Notes under the pieces: generated by a model | What the model saw: the letters and a program-made list of their open reading frames with translations, nothing else | Databases searched by the model: none | Told to the model about the DNA's origin: nothing | In this document: positions 32,499-43,600 of the stretch, one piece after another | Layout: the number at the start of each line of letters is the position of its first letter | Numbering within the stretch: the first letter of the stretch is position 1 | Made by a program: the position numbers and the translations under genes | Source of the DNA: Maniola hyperantus | Taxonomy: Eukaryota > Arthropoda > Insecta > Lepidoptera > Nymphalidae | Assembly (NCBI RefSeq): GCF_902806685.2 | Contig: NC_048562.1 | Span: 124,001-188,000, forward strand | DNA: 64,000 bases | Reading direction: 5' to 3'

Positions 32499-32649
32499 AT
32501 CTATGATCTAGCAAGGCATCGGATCCCCGTGAGATGTGACCTTTAATCCCGGGATATATGCTCTCGTAGATTATATTAGCCCCCGACCCGAACAGATTTA
32601 CAGCCCCACTCCTACAGCACATTATCTTGGGCTTTTCTTTTATTTACGA

Positions 32650-32775
32650 CTAGCTGATTCTCGAGGCTTCGTGTGGATTTAGGTTTAAAAGTCCCGTGGG
32701 AACTGTTTAAATTTTTGGGCTGAAAAAGAACCCTACGTTAGGCTCCGTAATGCAAACTCTCGTACCCATTAACTT
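32650..32775 (-). mobile_element. Helitron-like 3' fragment
   Basis: CTAGCTGATTCTCGAGGCTT with GTGGATTTAGGTTTAAAAGT and CCCGTGGGAACT, ending where the 32778-32990 repeat begins. A plus-strand Helitron-like 3' end (32990-33070) flanks the other side. Confidence 0.6.
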
Positions 32776-32777
32776 CA

Positions 32778-32990
32778 ATATTACTTCGTATAGACAGGGT
32801 TATTGAACAAACAAAATGGCACAGACTCAGTGGTGCTTATGCACCGATGCACCTTCAGTGACGTCTGGATTTCAAACGGGTCGTTCATTTGTATCTAAGA
32901 GGTGGCGCTGATTTATTTGGTTTCTTAACCGTGAAAAATTTTGTTCGCTTGACCATATCTTGTCATTTATATCGACGCTCGTACCGAATT
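32778..32990. repeat. Dispersed repeat, first copy
   Basis: TACTTCGTATAGACAGGGTT, CAGTGACGTCTGGATTTCAA, GAGGTGGCGCTGATTTATTT and TGACCATATCTTGTCATTTA are found again, inverted, at 38195-38402. It is bracketed by Helitron-like ends, so it may have been carried by such an element. Confidence 0.8.
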
Positions 32991-33082
32991 CTGTCAAAAT
33001 CGGTTCCCACGAGATTTTGAAAATCCTAAATCCACGCGGATCCTAACGAAGTCGCGTGAATCAGCCAGTATGGATATACTTA

Positions 33083-33280
33083 ACTAGCTTATGCTCTACA
33101 AGGACTACATAAATTTTAACCCCCATTGAACCCACTTAGGGGTAGAATTTCGAAAAATTATTTCTTACTGGATTCCTACTCTTTACAAAAACCACCTGTC
33201 AAAATTTCATGTTTCTAAGATCAGCGGTTTTGGCTGTCCGTTGAGTCAGGCAGTCAGTCAGGGCTTCGAATGTTAGATTG
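33083..33280 (-). mobile_element. Helitron-like element, diverged
   Basis: CTAGCTTATGCTCTACAAGG to GTCAGGCAGTCAGTCAGGGC. Confidence 0.55.
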
Positions 33281-33529
33281 TTTACCAAAACTATTATTCA
33301 AAGTAAAATAAAGCACTCCACCAAATTATCATCACGTTTACAATAAAACGCATTCGGTGCATGTGAAAGTGACCCCCGCGTTCCATCGCCGCTTATATCT
33401 CTGATCCGGCCCTGCATTCATGGGGTCACGATTCTACCATCTACCTACATCTGATCCCATCCCATCGCCGTTACCATGTTTATAGACAAAAATAATACCA
33501 ACTGAAATGGTAAGTAAAGAAATGGAATA

Positions 33530-33625
33530 TTTCAACTTTTTACAGTCATGTCAAAAGTACTATTCACCTTTAAAATAACGACTAAAATCGTACTTTTGAC
33601 ATGAAATTTGATACAAAAAGTTAAA
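33530..33625. repeat. Short palindromic repeat
   Basis: CATGTCAAAAGTAC at 33547 faces GTACTTTTGACATG at 33589, with outer CAACTTTTTACAG and TACAAAAAGTT blocks. It may be a small MITE; no second copy is seen. Confidence 0.5.
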
Positions 33626-33982
33626 ATGGCGTGTGAGGAGTTAAATTTCACGCGTTATATATACAGCTGGTAGGTATTGTACCGAGGATCGTGAGTCCAC
33701 AGTCCACAGTCGGGCGTGCGATGTGATGGCCACATCGGATTGGTTTTTGGGCGCATAAAAAGGGAATGAAAACGGAATGAGGCGATTTTATTGTTTTCGC
33801 ATAAAAGTGGCTTAAAGCCCTGTTTTATAAGTTTATACGCTCGAAAGTCTGACCTCATAAAATCGAATAGCTGTAGGCCGAGACTTCATTTTCTATTTTT
33901 AACAGACTTCAAAAGTTAAATCGATATAATCGAAAATCGTTTTTGGTTTGTAAAGCTACCATGTACCTATTTACGTACTTAA

Positions 33983-34072
33983 CTAGATGATGCGCGTGGA
34001 TTTATCTAGGTGTTTAAAAATATCTTGGGAACTCCTTGATTTTCCGAAACAAATAGTACACTAGATTATTTG
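33983..34072 (-). mobile_element. Helitron-like 3' fragment
   Basis: CTAGATGATGCGCGTGGATT with CTCCTTGATTTTCCGAAAC. Confidence 0.55.
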
Positions 34073-34224
34073 GTAGTAGCCCTGTGCCTCAAAGAACACG
34101 TGAAGCCCTCGGTCCTGCTTCTGATCTCTCTCCGCTCGTGTCGAATTGCCGTTCCAGCGGACTTTAAGAGTAAGAGAAAAGAGAAAGCAGTCTAGCAACT
34201 TGAGACCTAAACACAACCTAAACG

Positions 34225-34400
34225 TCTATCGGTTTTGAAACCATGTGCCCTGCCCATTGCCACTTCAGCTTCACAACCCGTTGAGCTATGTGGTTACTCT
34301 AGTTCTCCTTCGGATCTCCTCATTTCCTCATTGCTCACGTAGAGAAACTCCGCACATAGCTCTCTCCATCGCCCGCTGAGTGACTCTGACTCTTTCTTAT
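34225..34400 (-). mobile_element. RTE-type LINE fragment
   Basis: AGTTCTCCTTCGGATCTCCT, CATTTC and CATAGCTCTCTCCATCGCCC match the fragment at 25650-26395. Confidence 0.6.
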
Positions 34401-34849
34401 TACAATATAAACTAAAAAAAATATTCAATGAAACTTTTACTTTTAAAGTTTTATTTTTTATTTTTTTGCAGACTGGCAAGTGATGATGTCTTAGATATCT
34501 CGCGCTTGCCTCAAAGAGGCCTTGAATAGGCATCTCTTGACTTAAAGGACTTGACTTGAGAATTCAGATTTTATGTTTTTGAAGGTATTGCTTCGAGTGA
34601 GTCAGAGGTATTTCGCCCTCTATAATAACTAGGTATTTGATTATGACACCTAAATAACACAGCTGGTAGATGATTGGCTGGCATTTGGAACAGCACAACA
34701 AATAACTGTACAATTATGTGGGACTGTAGGTGATTCGCGTTTCGTACGCACTTTAGAGTACCCACGCTAAATACCCAGGGCTAAAGGGCTGGGTAGACAC
34801 GAAGCGGGACGGCGGCGGAAGACACTATACTCCATCTAGTTAAAAGAGC

Positions 34850-34958
34850 CCTCTCGGTTACGTAATCCCAGGCAGATGCAAAAAAATTAGTGGGCGTTAA
34901 CTATTTTGAGTGACCAGCCAATCAAAAACAAATCAATGTTTTCGAATTGAATTTTACA
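34850..34958. mobile_element. Half copy of the CCCATACAAATGACAGGGAC MITE
   Basis: CCTCTCGGTTACGTAATCCC, TTAGTGGGCGTTAACTATTT and the GACCAGCCAATCAAAAACAA arm match the MITE in inverse order, with a diverged terminus. Confidence 0.6.
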
Positions 34959-35094
34959 TGTAACATAGATATATAGATAAAAATACAGAGTTTTTTTTTA
35001 ATTTATTTATTCAATAAAATGCAGGTGTATTTCTATTGCCGCTATAACAACAAATAATAAAACTTCCAAAATTGCCGCTGCGAAAATAAAATAA

Positions 35095-35178
35095 AAATAT
35101 TAAGTGTTGTTTCTTGTACGATGGTACGGAACCCTTCGTGTGCGAGTCGGACTCGCTACTAGACCGATTTTTTTAGTG
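35095..35178 (+). mobile_element. Right-end fragment of the CCGGCCAAG variant subfamily
   Basis: TCTTGTACGATGGTACGGAA through GTGTGCGAGTCGGACTCG to GACCGATTTTTTT matches the end of the copy at 20172-20435. Similar short remnants lie at 23330-23395, 38880-38995 and 63770-63880. Confidence 0.6.
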
Positions 35179-35547
35179 TGTCTCTAAGAGAGGATCCCGC
35201 TTTTTTACTCGAAAGGTTTAAAAATCCCTCGTCGCCCAAAAAAAGATCCGGCAACGCTGACCGACACGTAGTCTCGCGTCGTGTCTGTCCATACCTTTAG
35301 TACAATTCGCAATTTGCTGCGACCGGTGCTAAGCTGCTGATTGCTGATTGCTGATTGCTCAACGAATCACTGGGTAGGTCTAAGATAGATATTTGAATTA
35401 AGTCATTTGGAGCAGGCACGTAGCACGTAGGTAATAATAATTTAGTAATAAACGGTGATAGGTGGTTAAGTGCAAAAGTGTCGCTACTAGATGGCATTAA
35501 CAGTCGCTTCAGTACTGAGTGAACATGAACACTGGCAGCAAGCGAGC

Positions 35548-35620
35548 ACTGGTAGCTTAGTGGTCAGAGCGTCGGGCGCGATCCCAGGAGACGCGGGTTC
35601 GACTCCTGGCGGTCCGCAAT
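35548..35620 (+). mobile_element. tRNA-like SINE head of another type
   Basis: A box TAGCTTAGTGG and B box GGTTCGACTCC with AGACGCGGGTTCGACTCCTG, GCGGTCCGCA; the region downstream matches none of the other SINE bodies. Confidence 0.5.
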
Positions 35621-35694
35621 TTTTGATATGTACCTATTTAAAATTATTTAGAAATTTCCTTGAAGTGCAGGTAAAACACTACAAAATGTATAAA

Positions 35695-35925
35695 GTCCAG
35701 TGGTTAAGACTTCGGTTTCCTATCCGGGAGGTCCAGAGTTCCAGAGTTCCATCCCCGGCACGCCCCTTCTTACTTTTCGTACTTAAATGCAAAATGTTTG
35801 AACGGCGAAGGAAAACATCGTGAAGAAACCCGCACGCCTAAACGTTCTCCATGTTCTCAAAACTGCGGGAAATCTGAAAATCCGCCCTTGGCCAGCGTGG
35901 TGAACTATGGCATTCTCATTCATAA
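35695..35925 (+). mobile_element. tRNA-Arg-like SINE (type 2), diverged head
   Basis: CAGTGGTTAAGACTTCGGTT, CCCCGGCACGCCCC, GGAAAACATCGTGAAGAAAC and TGGCCAGCGTGGTGAACTAT. Confidence 0.75.
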
Positions 35926-36001
35926 TGCGGTAGCTTCCCAGATCTGTCTGCTAACAATTCACTGTTATCACAAATCTATCAGATGTTAGTGATAAAAAAG
36001 T

Positions 36002-36282
36002 CGTAATAGCGTAGTGTTTAAGACGCCTCCCAGTGCGGGCGGTCGGGGGTTCAATCCCGGGCACGCACCTCTAACTTTTCCGAATTCTATGCGTTTTGAA
36101 CAATTAAATATTTCATTTGGTTTTATGAAGGAAAACATCGTGAAGAAACCTGCACGCCTAAGAATTTTCATAAAGTTCTCAAAGGTGTGTGAAGTCTGCC
36201 AATCCGCACTTGGCCAGCGTTGCAGACTATGGCTAAGCCCTTCTCATTCTGAGGAGTTTATCACGATAATGATGATGATGAG
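36002..36282 (+). mobile_element. tRNA-Arg-like SINE (type 2)
   Basis: GTAATAGCGTAGTGTTTAAG, B box GGTTCAATCCC, GGAAAACATCGTGAAGAAAC and a GATAATGATGATGATGAG tail. Confidence 0.85.
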
Positions 36283-36833
36283 TGATAAATGGTACCTAAC
36301 AATCAGTACTGAGAGAGGCGGAGTAAGGACGGAATAAGCAGATAATCAGAAGGAATAGGAATAAAACGCGACTAACTAATAAGACGGATCTAAAAACACC
36401 CTAATTTACTTGTTTATAAACATCCAAGAAAATATGGCTTTTAATTAGACGAAAGCACTCTATAGAAGGACATTAAGTTGCGGCCTCCTCACATCTCAGT
36501 GTCATTAGAGACTTCAGTGGAGCCCTAAACCAATAAATAGCGCTCCCTAGCGGCGCTCGTACATCAAGACGACTTTTATGTGTAACCATAATTAAATAGC
36601 CCCATAAAACACTGTACGAGCGTAAATAAATGTCTCGCCTCCTCCAAAATAAGCAAACATAGCATTTACTTATTTTATTATTGTTAGAAAAAAAACCAGA
36701 ATAGGTAGGTATGTAGTTTAAAGTCAAGTTCACAGAGAAAGTGACAGTAACTTAACTGTACCTTTTAACCACGAGTTAAAAAGCTCGCCGATCGATATTA
36801 AAAGCGTAATATTTATAAAGAAAAGGAGCTCAC

Positions 36834-36918
36834 CTTGGGTGCACGTAAACAAATGGACACAAGCCAGCAAGAAAATCCAGTTTCCAACGCCGAAACGACA
36901 CATCTCTGTCCGCCACAT
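36834..36918 (-). CDS. First coding exon of an unidentified secreted or membrane protein (signal peptide)
   Basis: On the minus strand an ATG at 36918 opens MWRTEMCRFGVGNW, followed by the hydrophobic core IFLLACVHLFTC and then TQ. The exon ends CACCCAAG|GTGAGC in phase 1 after 28 codons. A short charged N-region, a core of about 12 hydrophobic residues, a small/polar C-region and a phase-1 intron right after it are the classic layout of a secretory signal exon. The rest of the protein must come from later minus-strand exons at lower coordinates. None is certain, though 12452-12528 joins in phase. I do not recognise the gene. It lies head to head with the DAZAP2-like gene, 676 bp between start codons. 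Confidence 0.5.
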
Positions 36919-37594
36919 ATTCTAACACACTAAAACAACACTTCACAGCAGGTTTTAATTCATCATATTCACATTTTCACACAAAAATCGTAAAAAATTC
37001 GTGCGAGAATTTATGCGACGCAGAGCCCAAGCGAAGGCAAGAGAGCCGCCATTTTCGGCCGACTGAGACTGCTGCGTTCGGAAATCCAACTCGAACTCAA
37101 TAACCAAAGGTCATTGTCCCGCACAATCATGTTAGGGACTGGTATGAAGTTAACCAACATGACAAAGTGTCTTTCAAGTATAAACTGAAGATAGCAACAA
37201 GTGTTACTGAGAGTGAGCAACTGAGCATAGACATTTTTCGCTTTTTTTGAAGCACACGCGTCCTAAGCTTCCTACACACGATCCGACAACAAGAATAATA
37301 GAAATAATTTTATTAATAAAATACTAATAATAACTTTGTCATTTTTTTTTGTGAGAAGCAATTGAACAATAATAATTATGTAGCGTCTAAATTTTAAAAA
37401 CCGATAGCTATAAAAACCGTAAAGTATCGTCATGTCAGTTTTGTCAGATAATTTCCATCACTAGTGTGGTTACAAGAATCGAAGAAGCTCGTCTGCGACT
37501 GCGTTCTTTTAATTATCGCGAAATTCCTATCAATTTAGCAAAATTGTAATCCTAGTACTAATATTACATTAGTAAATTCGTTAAAGTTGTTATT
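36919..37594. promoter_or_regulatory. Probable divergent promoter region
   Basis: The 676 bp between two head-to-head start codons are repeat-free and locally GC-rich (37010-37080). They contain TCAGT-type arthropod initiator matches on both strands: GTCAGTTTTGTCAG near 37435 on plus, and CTCAGTCGG near 37065 on minus. On the minus strand a short upstream frame, MAALLPSLGLCVA, sits in the presumed 5' UTR. No TATA box is obvious on either side. The layout suggests shared promoter elements, but start sites are inferred. Confidence 0.4.
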
Positions 37595-37610
37595 ATGGCA
37601 GACAAGAAAG
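37595..37610 (+). CDS. DAZAP2: Exon 1 of the DAZAP2-like gene (MADKK)
   Basis: This 16-nt coding exon reads ATG GCA GAC AAG AAA G and stops at a GTATTT splice donor (phase 1). The upstream 150 bases are less AT-rich and lead into a probable promoter. It joins in frame to the acceptor at 54871, giving a Lys-Lys-Val-Thr-Pro junction. A short charged start followed by a Tyr-Pro-Gln-rich stretch is what the DAZAP2 family shows (MNSKGQYP in vertebrates). The exon is so short that on its own it would not be convincing; the phase match and the divergent-promoter context support it. Confidence 0.5.
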
Positions 37611-40600
37611 GTATTTATGCGATTTAATTACAGTTTTTCTTTGTTCGTTTCTCTATCGAAGGCTGACATGTGTAACTTCATTTTGCATTGATTCATAGTT
37701 TTTGCAATATTATCCACCTTTTGTAACGTTGAAACGCCTTATTATTGCCAAATACTCATGTAACCATTAGATAAATGGCTTCAAAAATACATATTTCGCT
37801 CCGTAACTGCGATCAATATTCTGTATTCAAGATGGACGTTCATCTCGGATCGAAGGCGGGATGTGAATTTCATCTCATTTACATCTCTCAAATAGATAAA
37901 ATATACCTACTTGCTACATTACAATAAAAACACGCATTGTGAAAAATTCAATTTCTTTTTCGTTCAAGAAGACGCAAGTGGCTATGTTAAGTGGCCCAAT
38001 TTGCTCGTCACGGCTATTATGCTATTAAATGTACTCAAATTCACGTTAGCTCGTTACTGTAATGCAGTTCAGGATGTTATTGAATTCTCGAATGTATTAT
38101 TTCTTTATAATTCAATAATTATTCATCTTTAGAAAAATCCTTGAAAATTGCTGTCTTAGGAAATATTTTATTTTATTAACTCTGATGTACTGTATTTACT
38201 TTGTAACATCGATATAAATGACAAGATATGCCCAAGCGAACAATATTTTTCACAGTTTTGGAATCAAATAAATCAGCGCCCCCTCTTAGATACTAATGAA
38301 AGACCCGTTTGAAATCCAGACGTCACTGAGGTTGAATTGGTGCCAAAGCACCAATGAGTCGGTGCCATTTTGATTGTTCAATGGCCCTGTCCATACGAAG
38401 TAATGTATAAGTCAATGCTTTGTACTTATTTCTTTTTAAATTGCTAGGTGGCCATTTTGAAAGGAGATCGCCCGTGAACGGGCCCTCTTTTGTGGCATCG
38501 TGTCAAAACTTAAATTAAATTTAACAAAATGTGTTTTTTTTACGATTATATGTTTTATTACGACTTTTTTTCACTATATCATTGAAAATATCCACAATTA
38601 CAGTTAGAATCGTAAACATCCATTTAATTTGAAGAAGTAATAATTAAATATAACCTCAATATCAGCAACATAAAAAATAAGATTTCTTTATAACCAGGGT
38701 GAATAAATGGAAATTGTTTGCAGAATACGAAAAGGTAATTATTTGTCTACAAAACCAAATTAAAACTATGGTGACATAACAATTATATTAGGGGGGGCCC
38801 AAAGCTCCTAAGAAAATGGGCAATCTCCTTTATTATTTGTCGTTATAGTGGCAATAATGTAACACACTGAAAATTTCAACTCTTCCTATTACGGTTTATG
38901 AGGTACAGCCCGCTAACAGAGACAGACAGACAAACGGATGGACTGCGGAGGCTTAGTACTAAGGTCCCATTGAGACCCTACAGGTACCCTAAAATAATAT
39001 GACCTTTATTAGATTCTCAGAAAGATTAAAAAATTACAGAAATATGTGGACAGATATTGGGATATCAGTTTGTTAAAATAACTATCTCATTAGTCATAAA
39101 AAACACTTCCATAGATAAATGTAAATTAATTAACATTAACATAAAATTGCATTAAAAACCTCCAATGTTGAGTTACACATGTCGGTCATTGCATTGAATT
39201 TAAATATCTTAAGCTTTTTTTATATTTAGGTTGCTCTAAACTTCTGACACATACTATTTATTAATCCTCCTTTACTAAGAGTGTTTGTCTAATAGGGTCT
39301 TGGAGTAATAAAATTATGTGGTGTTTTGTATAGCGGTAGTTTATGCAGCTATAATTCATTATCAAAGAGAATAATTAAAAAATAGATTTTTCGTTATTTT
39401 TAACATAATTAATTACTAACGTCACTCTGTATGGAAGGCGATTAATGATGTCACAAGGCGTAAACGACAAATATTTTATATTTTTATATTATAAAATAAA
39501 AAATATTTGCCTTGTGACGTCATTTATCACCATCGGTACAGCATGACGTTCATGTTAAAATGAATAAAAATCATAATTTTTTTAAATTATTCTCTTTAAT
39601 AATGAATTCTAGGGATATAAACTATCGCCATACAAAACATAAAATCATTTTATTAATGAACAGTTCTCTTCACATATGTGGGGGATATTAAATTATTTGG
39701 TAGTATGATGTAATGAGGAGTGTCTGCCGCTGGAGCATTGGCTTGTCAGTCAGTCATGTATCGGTCAAGGCACGTATCCTCCACTACCATGCTTTTTAAT
39801 GTGTAATAGAAGTTTTGTGCAACTTAACTTAAATACCAAAGCTAATTTAACTACCTGCGCTGACAAGCGACTTGACAAATATGGATTACTAAGAACATTG
39901 CATAACACACAATAGTGTGGCGAAACACTAGTAAAATATGAGGGGACCTCTCTCCTCTGTGGACAAGAGTCCCTCGTCTGCGCAGGCCTTAAAGTCAACA
40001 GGTTTTGACAGTGCTTAGGGTTTGACTAAGCACATGTCGAGTGAACATGATTATAATGCTGCGTTACCCGCCCTCCCCCCTTCCCCCCACCGCCCCCACT
40101 TGTACAGGAGCCGCGGAGGTGACTCGGGCGTTCCTCGGAGCTCCACTAAGACTCACTATCATGTAATGGCCAATACATAGAATTTTCTTTCTTTTACAAC
40201 CTTTTTTTGAAACATAGTACAGAGAGAAACGGTATTTATGATCTGTGCGTAACCGCGTGTGGACCAACGTATGTGTATTTGATTATAATGTAACCCGGAT
40301 TTGTATGGTTTGATCGCTATCAACTTTGACAACTACTGACACTAAAAATAGAAATCTTTAATCATTTGACTTCATTTCAAATAAATACCTCAAATTACAA
40401 AATGAATATAAGACCTTCCTTAAATATTATAAAAAATGTTCATTAACTTTTTTTCTTTTTCAATTTAACTCCATTTATGCAAACGCTTGCGTCCTGTGGA
40501 TTCAGTTTCTCTATCAGTTAAAATGCCTTAGGCTTTTGCTAAAACAAAGGTTTTACGTCAAGCAAAGAAAGGTGATGTCAAGAAATAAGCGATAAGTTCA

Positions 40601-43600
40601 TTCAGTATTAATAAATTACCAGTACAATGTTGCATACCAAACTAATAATACAATGCAAAATATACATTTTACATATAAACTACAGTAGTCCATGACCTCA
40701 ACTTGTGCATAAGAGACCTCCTCATAACAGGTTATTTTGAACAACAATAGAATGCACGGGAACTTAGGACGGCCGCACATTATAAGAATTTGACTGTCTC
40801 TTATAAATCTAACACACGGTGGACGATCTTCCTTGCAATATCAGAAATCTGAGCTTTTTGCGATTTGTGACGTTGTAAATTTTGAACTACTAACTAGCGT
40901 TAGCGTCAGTTAATAACTAATAGTTAGAAATTTTGTTTGATAGTTTAAGTAATTTTCTGAGTATAGTCCAACATTGGTTTTTTTTTCTTATTTAATTAAC
41001 ACATTATAAATGGTGCTTATGCCGTTTAATTATGTTATCGACTTACCTTGGAGGTGTATAAGTGAATGTTTGCCTTCAGTTTAGTAATAAACATTGCTTA
41101 ACTGAGTTGTTGTTGGGTATTGCTTTCAATAGTAAGTACATCTTATGTTTGAAAATTCCGGTAACCTAGTATAATTAAAGTTTTGAAACGCTATGTGCTG
41201 TTAACTAGTTACACACATACATTTATAAATACTAAGAGTTACAACTTGTGAAACTAAATATATAAACTATATTCAGAGATTACATTAAGTTCAAGTATGA
41301 AGTTATGAACAATTTTTTTTTCAGTGACTTGATACTTCATTATTTTGTTGAAATTTTGTTTAGAGCTGTGTTAAGGTTATGATAAAAGCTACTTCACACA
41401 CAAAACATGTTAAGTTTAAGTGAATGCTGGTAGTTTAAAGTGACATTTACAAACAGATTTTGTTGTATTTTAGGTTATGTGTTAAAAGTGTAAAGTAACA
41501 GTCATCAAACCATTGCACAATCTCTTTGTTTTTTTTTTAAAGATAATATGCTATTCAGAGTTCATTGCAACTTTGTTGCCTGTTTACTTTTGTAATTGTA
41601 AAGGTTGTAACACACTGTGTACTCATAAAGGTGATACTGCACCTTACAATCATTTATTCAATTTTGGGAAGTTTTATTTTGTTATATTATGTTTACTATA
41701 GTAATAATATGTGCTTGTATTATTAACAATATTTTGGAATAGGAACATAATTGATAAAATAGGTTAGGATAGACTTAAGAATATTGTTTTTGTTGTGTAT
41801 TTTGCTTGTGTATATTTAATAGTTTAAATAACTTCTTTTGTGTTTGTGTTTAACCAATTTGTATAAGGCTAAACATAGACAGTTACACAAGCTCGATATT
41901 TTGTTAAATGTGTTTTGACTTAACACAATGGAACAGACTTTTGCCCAGTTTCATTCACTTTTGAAGGACGAATTGTGTTATGAGGTATCCATTCGTTCCG
42001 AAACTCCAGCACCTACAGTGCTAGGTTTAAAGAAACAGTTAAAACAATTAATTCAGGAAATTCCTTCTGAATCAATTTTAGAGACGGATTTCTCTTCTGA
42101 AAGTGAGTTAGGGGTTATTACTAAAAAACTTCAAGACTTAGAAGATTTATTAAAAAAGTGTTCTGACACTAAAGATAGACATGCCCTCTGTAGGTCTAAA
42201 GCTTTAGCTTCACATTTGTACTTTAGAATTTTAAGAATACAGTGTTCCGAACTCAGCTTAATAAGTAGGAAGAGTGAATTACATACAAAGTTGCAGAGTT
42301 TGATTTCCAGATTAGATGCTGACAATGAGTCGTCTCACGACGAATCACTGGATTCCGAGAGTACCGCCGTTGACTGCACTGGTGATAAAAATGTGGCCAA
42401 GTGGAAGTTAAATTTCAACGGACAGGGTGATCCGCGCAGTTTCATCGAACGCGTTGAGGAATATAAAAGATCTTATGGCGTTTCAGATGGAAAATTATTT
42501 GTTTCTGCATTTCATCTTTTTACAGGCCGAGCATTGTTATGGTACAGAGGCAACAAATGTCAAGTTTCGTCTTGGTCAGAATTGAAAACTTTATTTTTAG
42601 AGGAATTTGATGCAGTAGATTATGACTACAGGTTGCTAGGTGAAATTCGAGCAAGAACACAAGGCTCTGAAGAACCTGTGTCTATCTATTTCGCTGTAAT
42701 GTTTGGCATGTTTTCAAGGTTGTCAACACCACTTTCCGAAGAACAAAAGTTACAAATTTTATTACATAATATTCGCCCTTTTTACTCAGAACAATTAGCT
42801 CTTGTTGACATTAAGTCTGTCGCAATGTTGAAGGAAAAGTGTCGCAAACTAGAGGCTGCGAGGCAGCGTTCCGCCTTATTTTCTGAGCCTACTAACAGTA
42901 AGGCAACTTTAAGTTCAGAGTTTGCTTACAAACAAGTGACAAAACAGATAAACACACTTTCAGTCACACCTGCACCTAAGGTTGATACAAGTAAAGGCAC
43001 TGATTTTTCGAAAACAAATAAACAACTATGTTACAAGTGCGGCAAGGGTAACCATTCCTTTAAATTTTGCAGGACAGTTCCGAAATTTATTAGATGTTTT
43101 TCGTGTGGACGTCAGAACTTTACAGTAAAGACATGTCCAAGTTGTAGTAAAAAGGCGATTAGTAAACCCGCTCCGGACAAAAATTCAAAAAACTAATTAG
43201 TAAGAACTGTGCAGAGACACAAGTAAAGAACTTGGTCATTAACAACAAAACATCCCTTTTACCTGACACAGTTCTGTATTCAGTGGATAAACGAGACTTT
43301 AGGCCACATTTAAAGGTTTTTGTTGACGGTTTTGAGATTACAGGTTTACTAGATTCCGGTGCTTGCGCGTCAATTTTGGGTAACCAGGCGCACAAGGTTT
43401 TTTTGAGATTCGGTTATAAATTGCATAGCAGTATTGATACCACATTTTCAGTGGCAAATGGAGACAAACTTGATTGCATGGGTTATATGTTTATTCCGAT
43501 TACTTATAATTCCGTAACTCACATAATAAAATTTTTTGTAGTACCCTCTATAATAGCGGATGTTATTTTTGGCTGTGACTTTTGGAAAACATTTCAGTTA

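Noticed and set aside
32377..32622. 81-codon minus-strand frame
   Set aside because: Its first part is unique sequence without motifs and the rest is antisense to repeat ends; no start or splice context.
35548..35620. Possible tRNA gene
   Set aside because: A and B boxes fit, but the cloverleaf cannot be closed convincingly; kept only as a SINE-head candidate.
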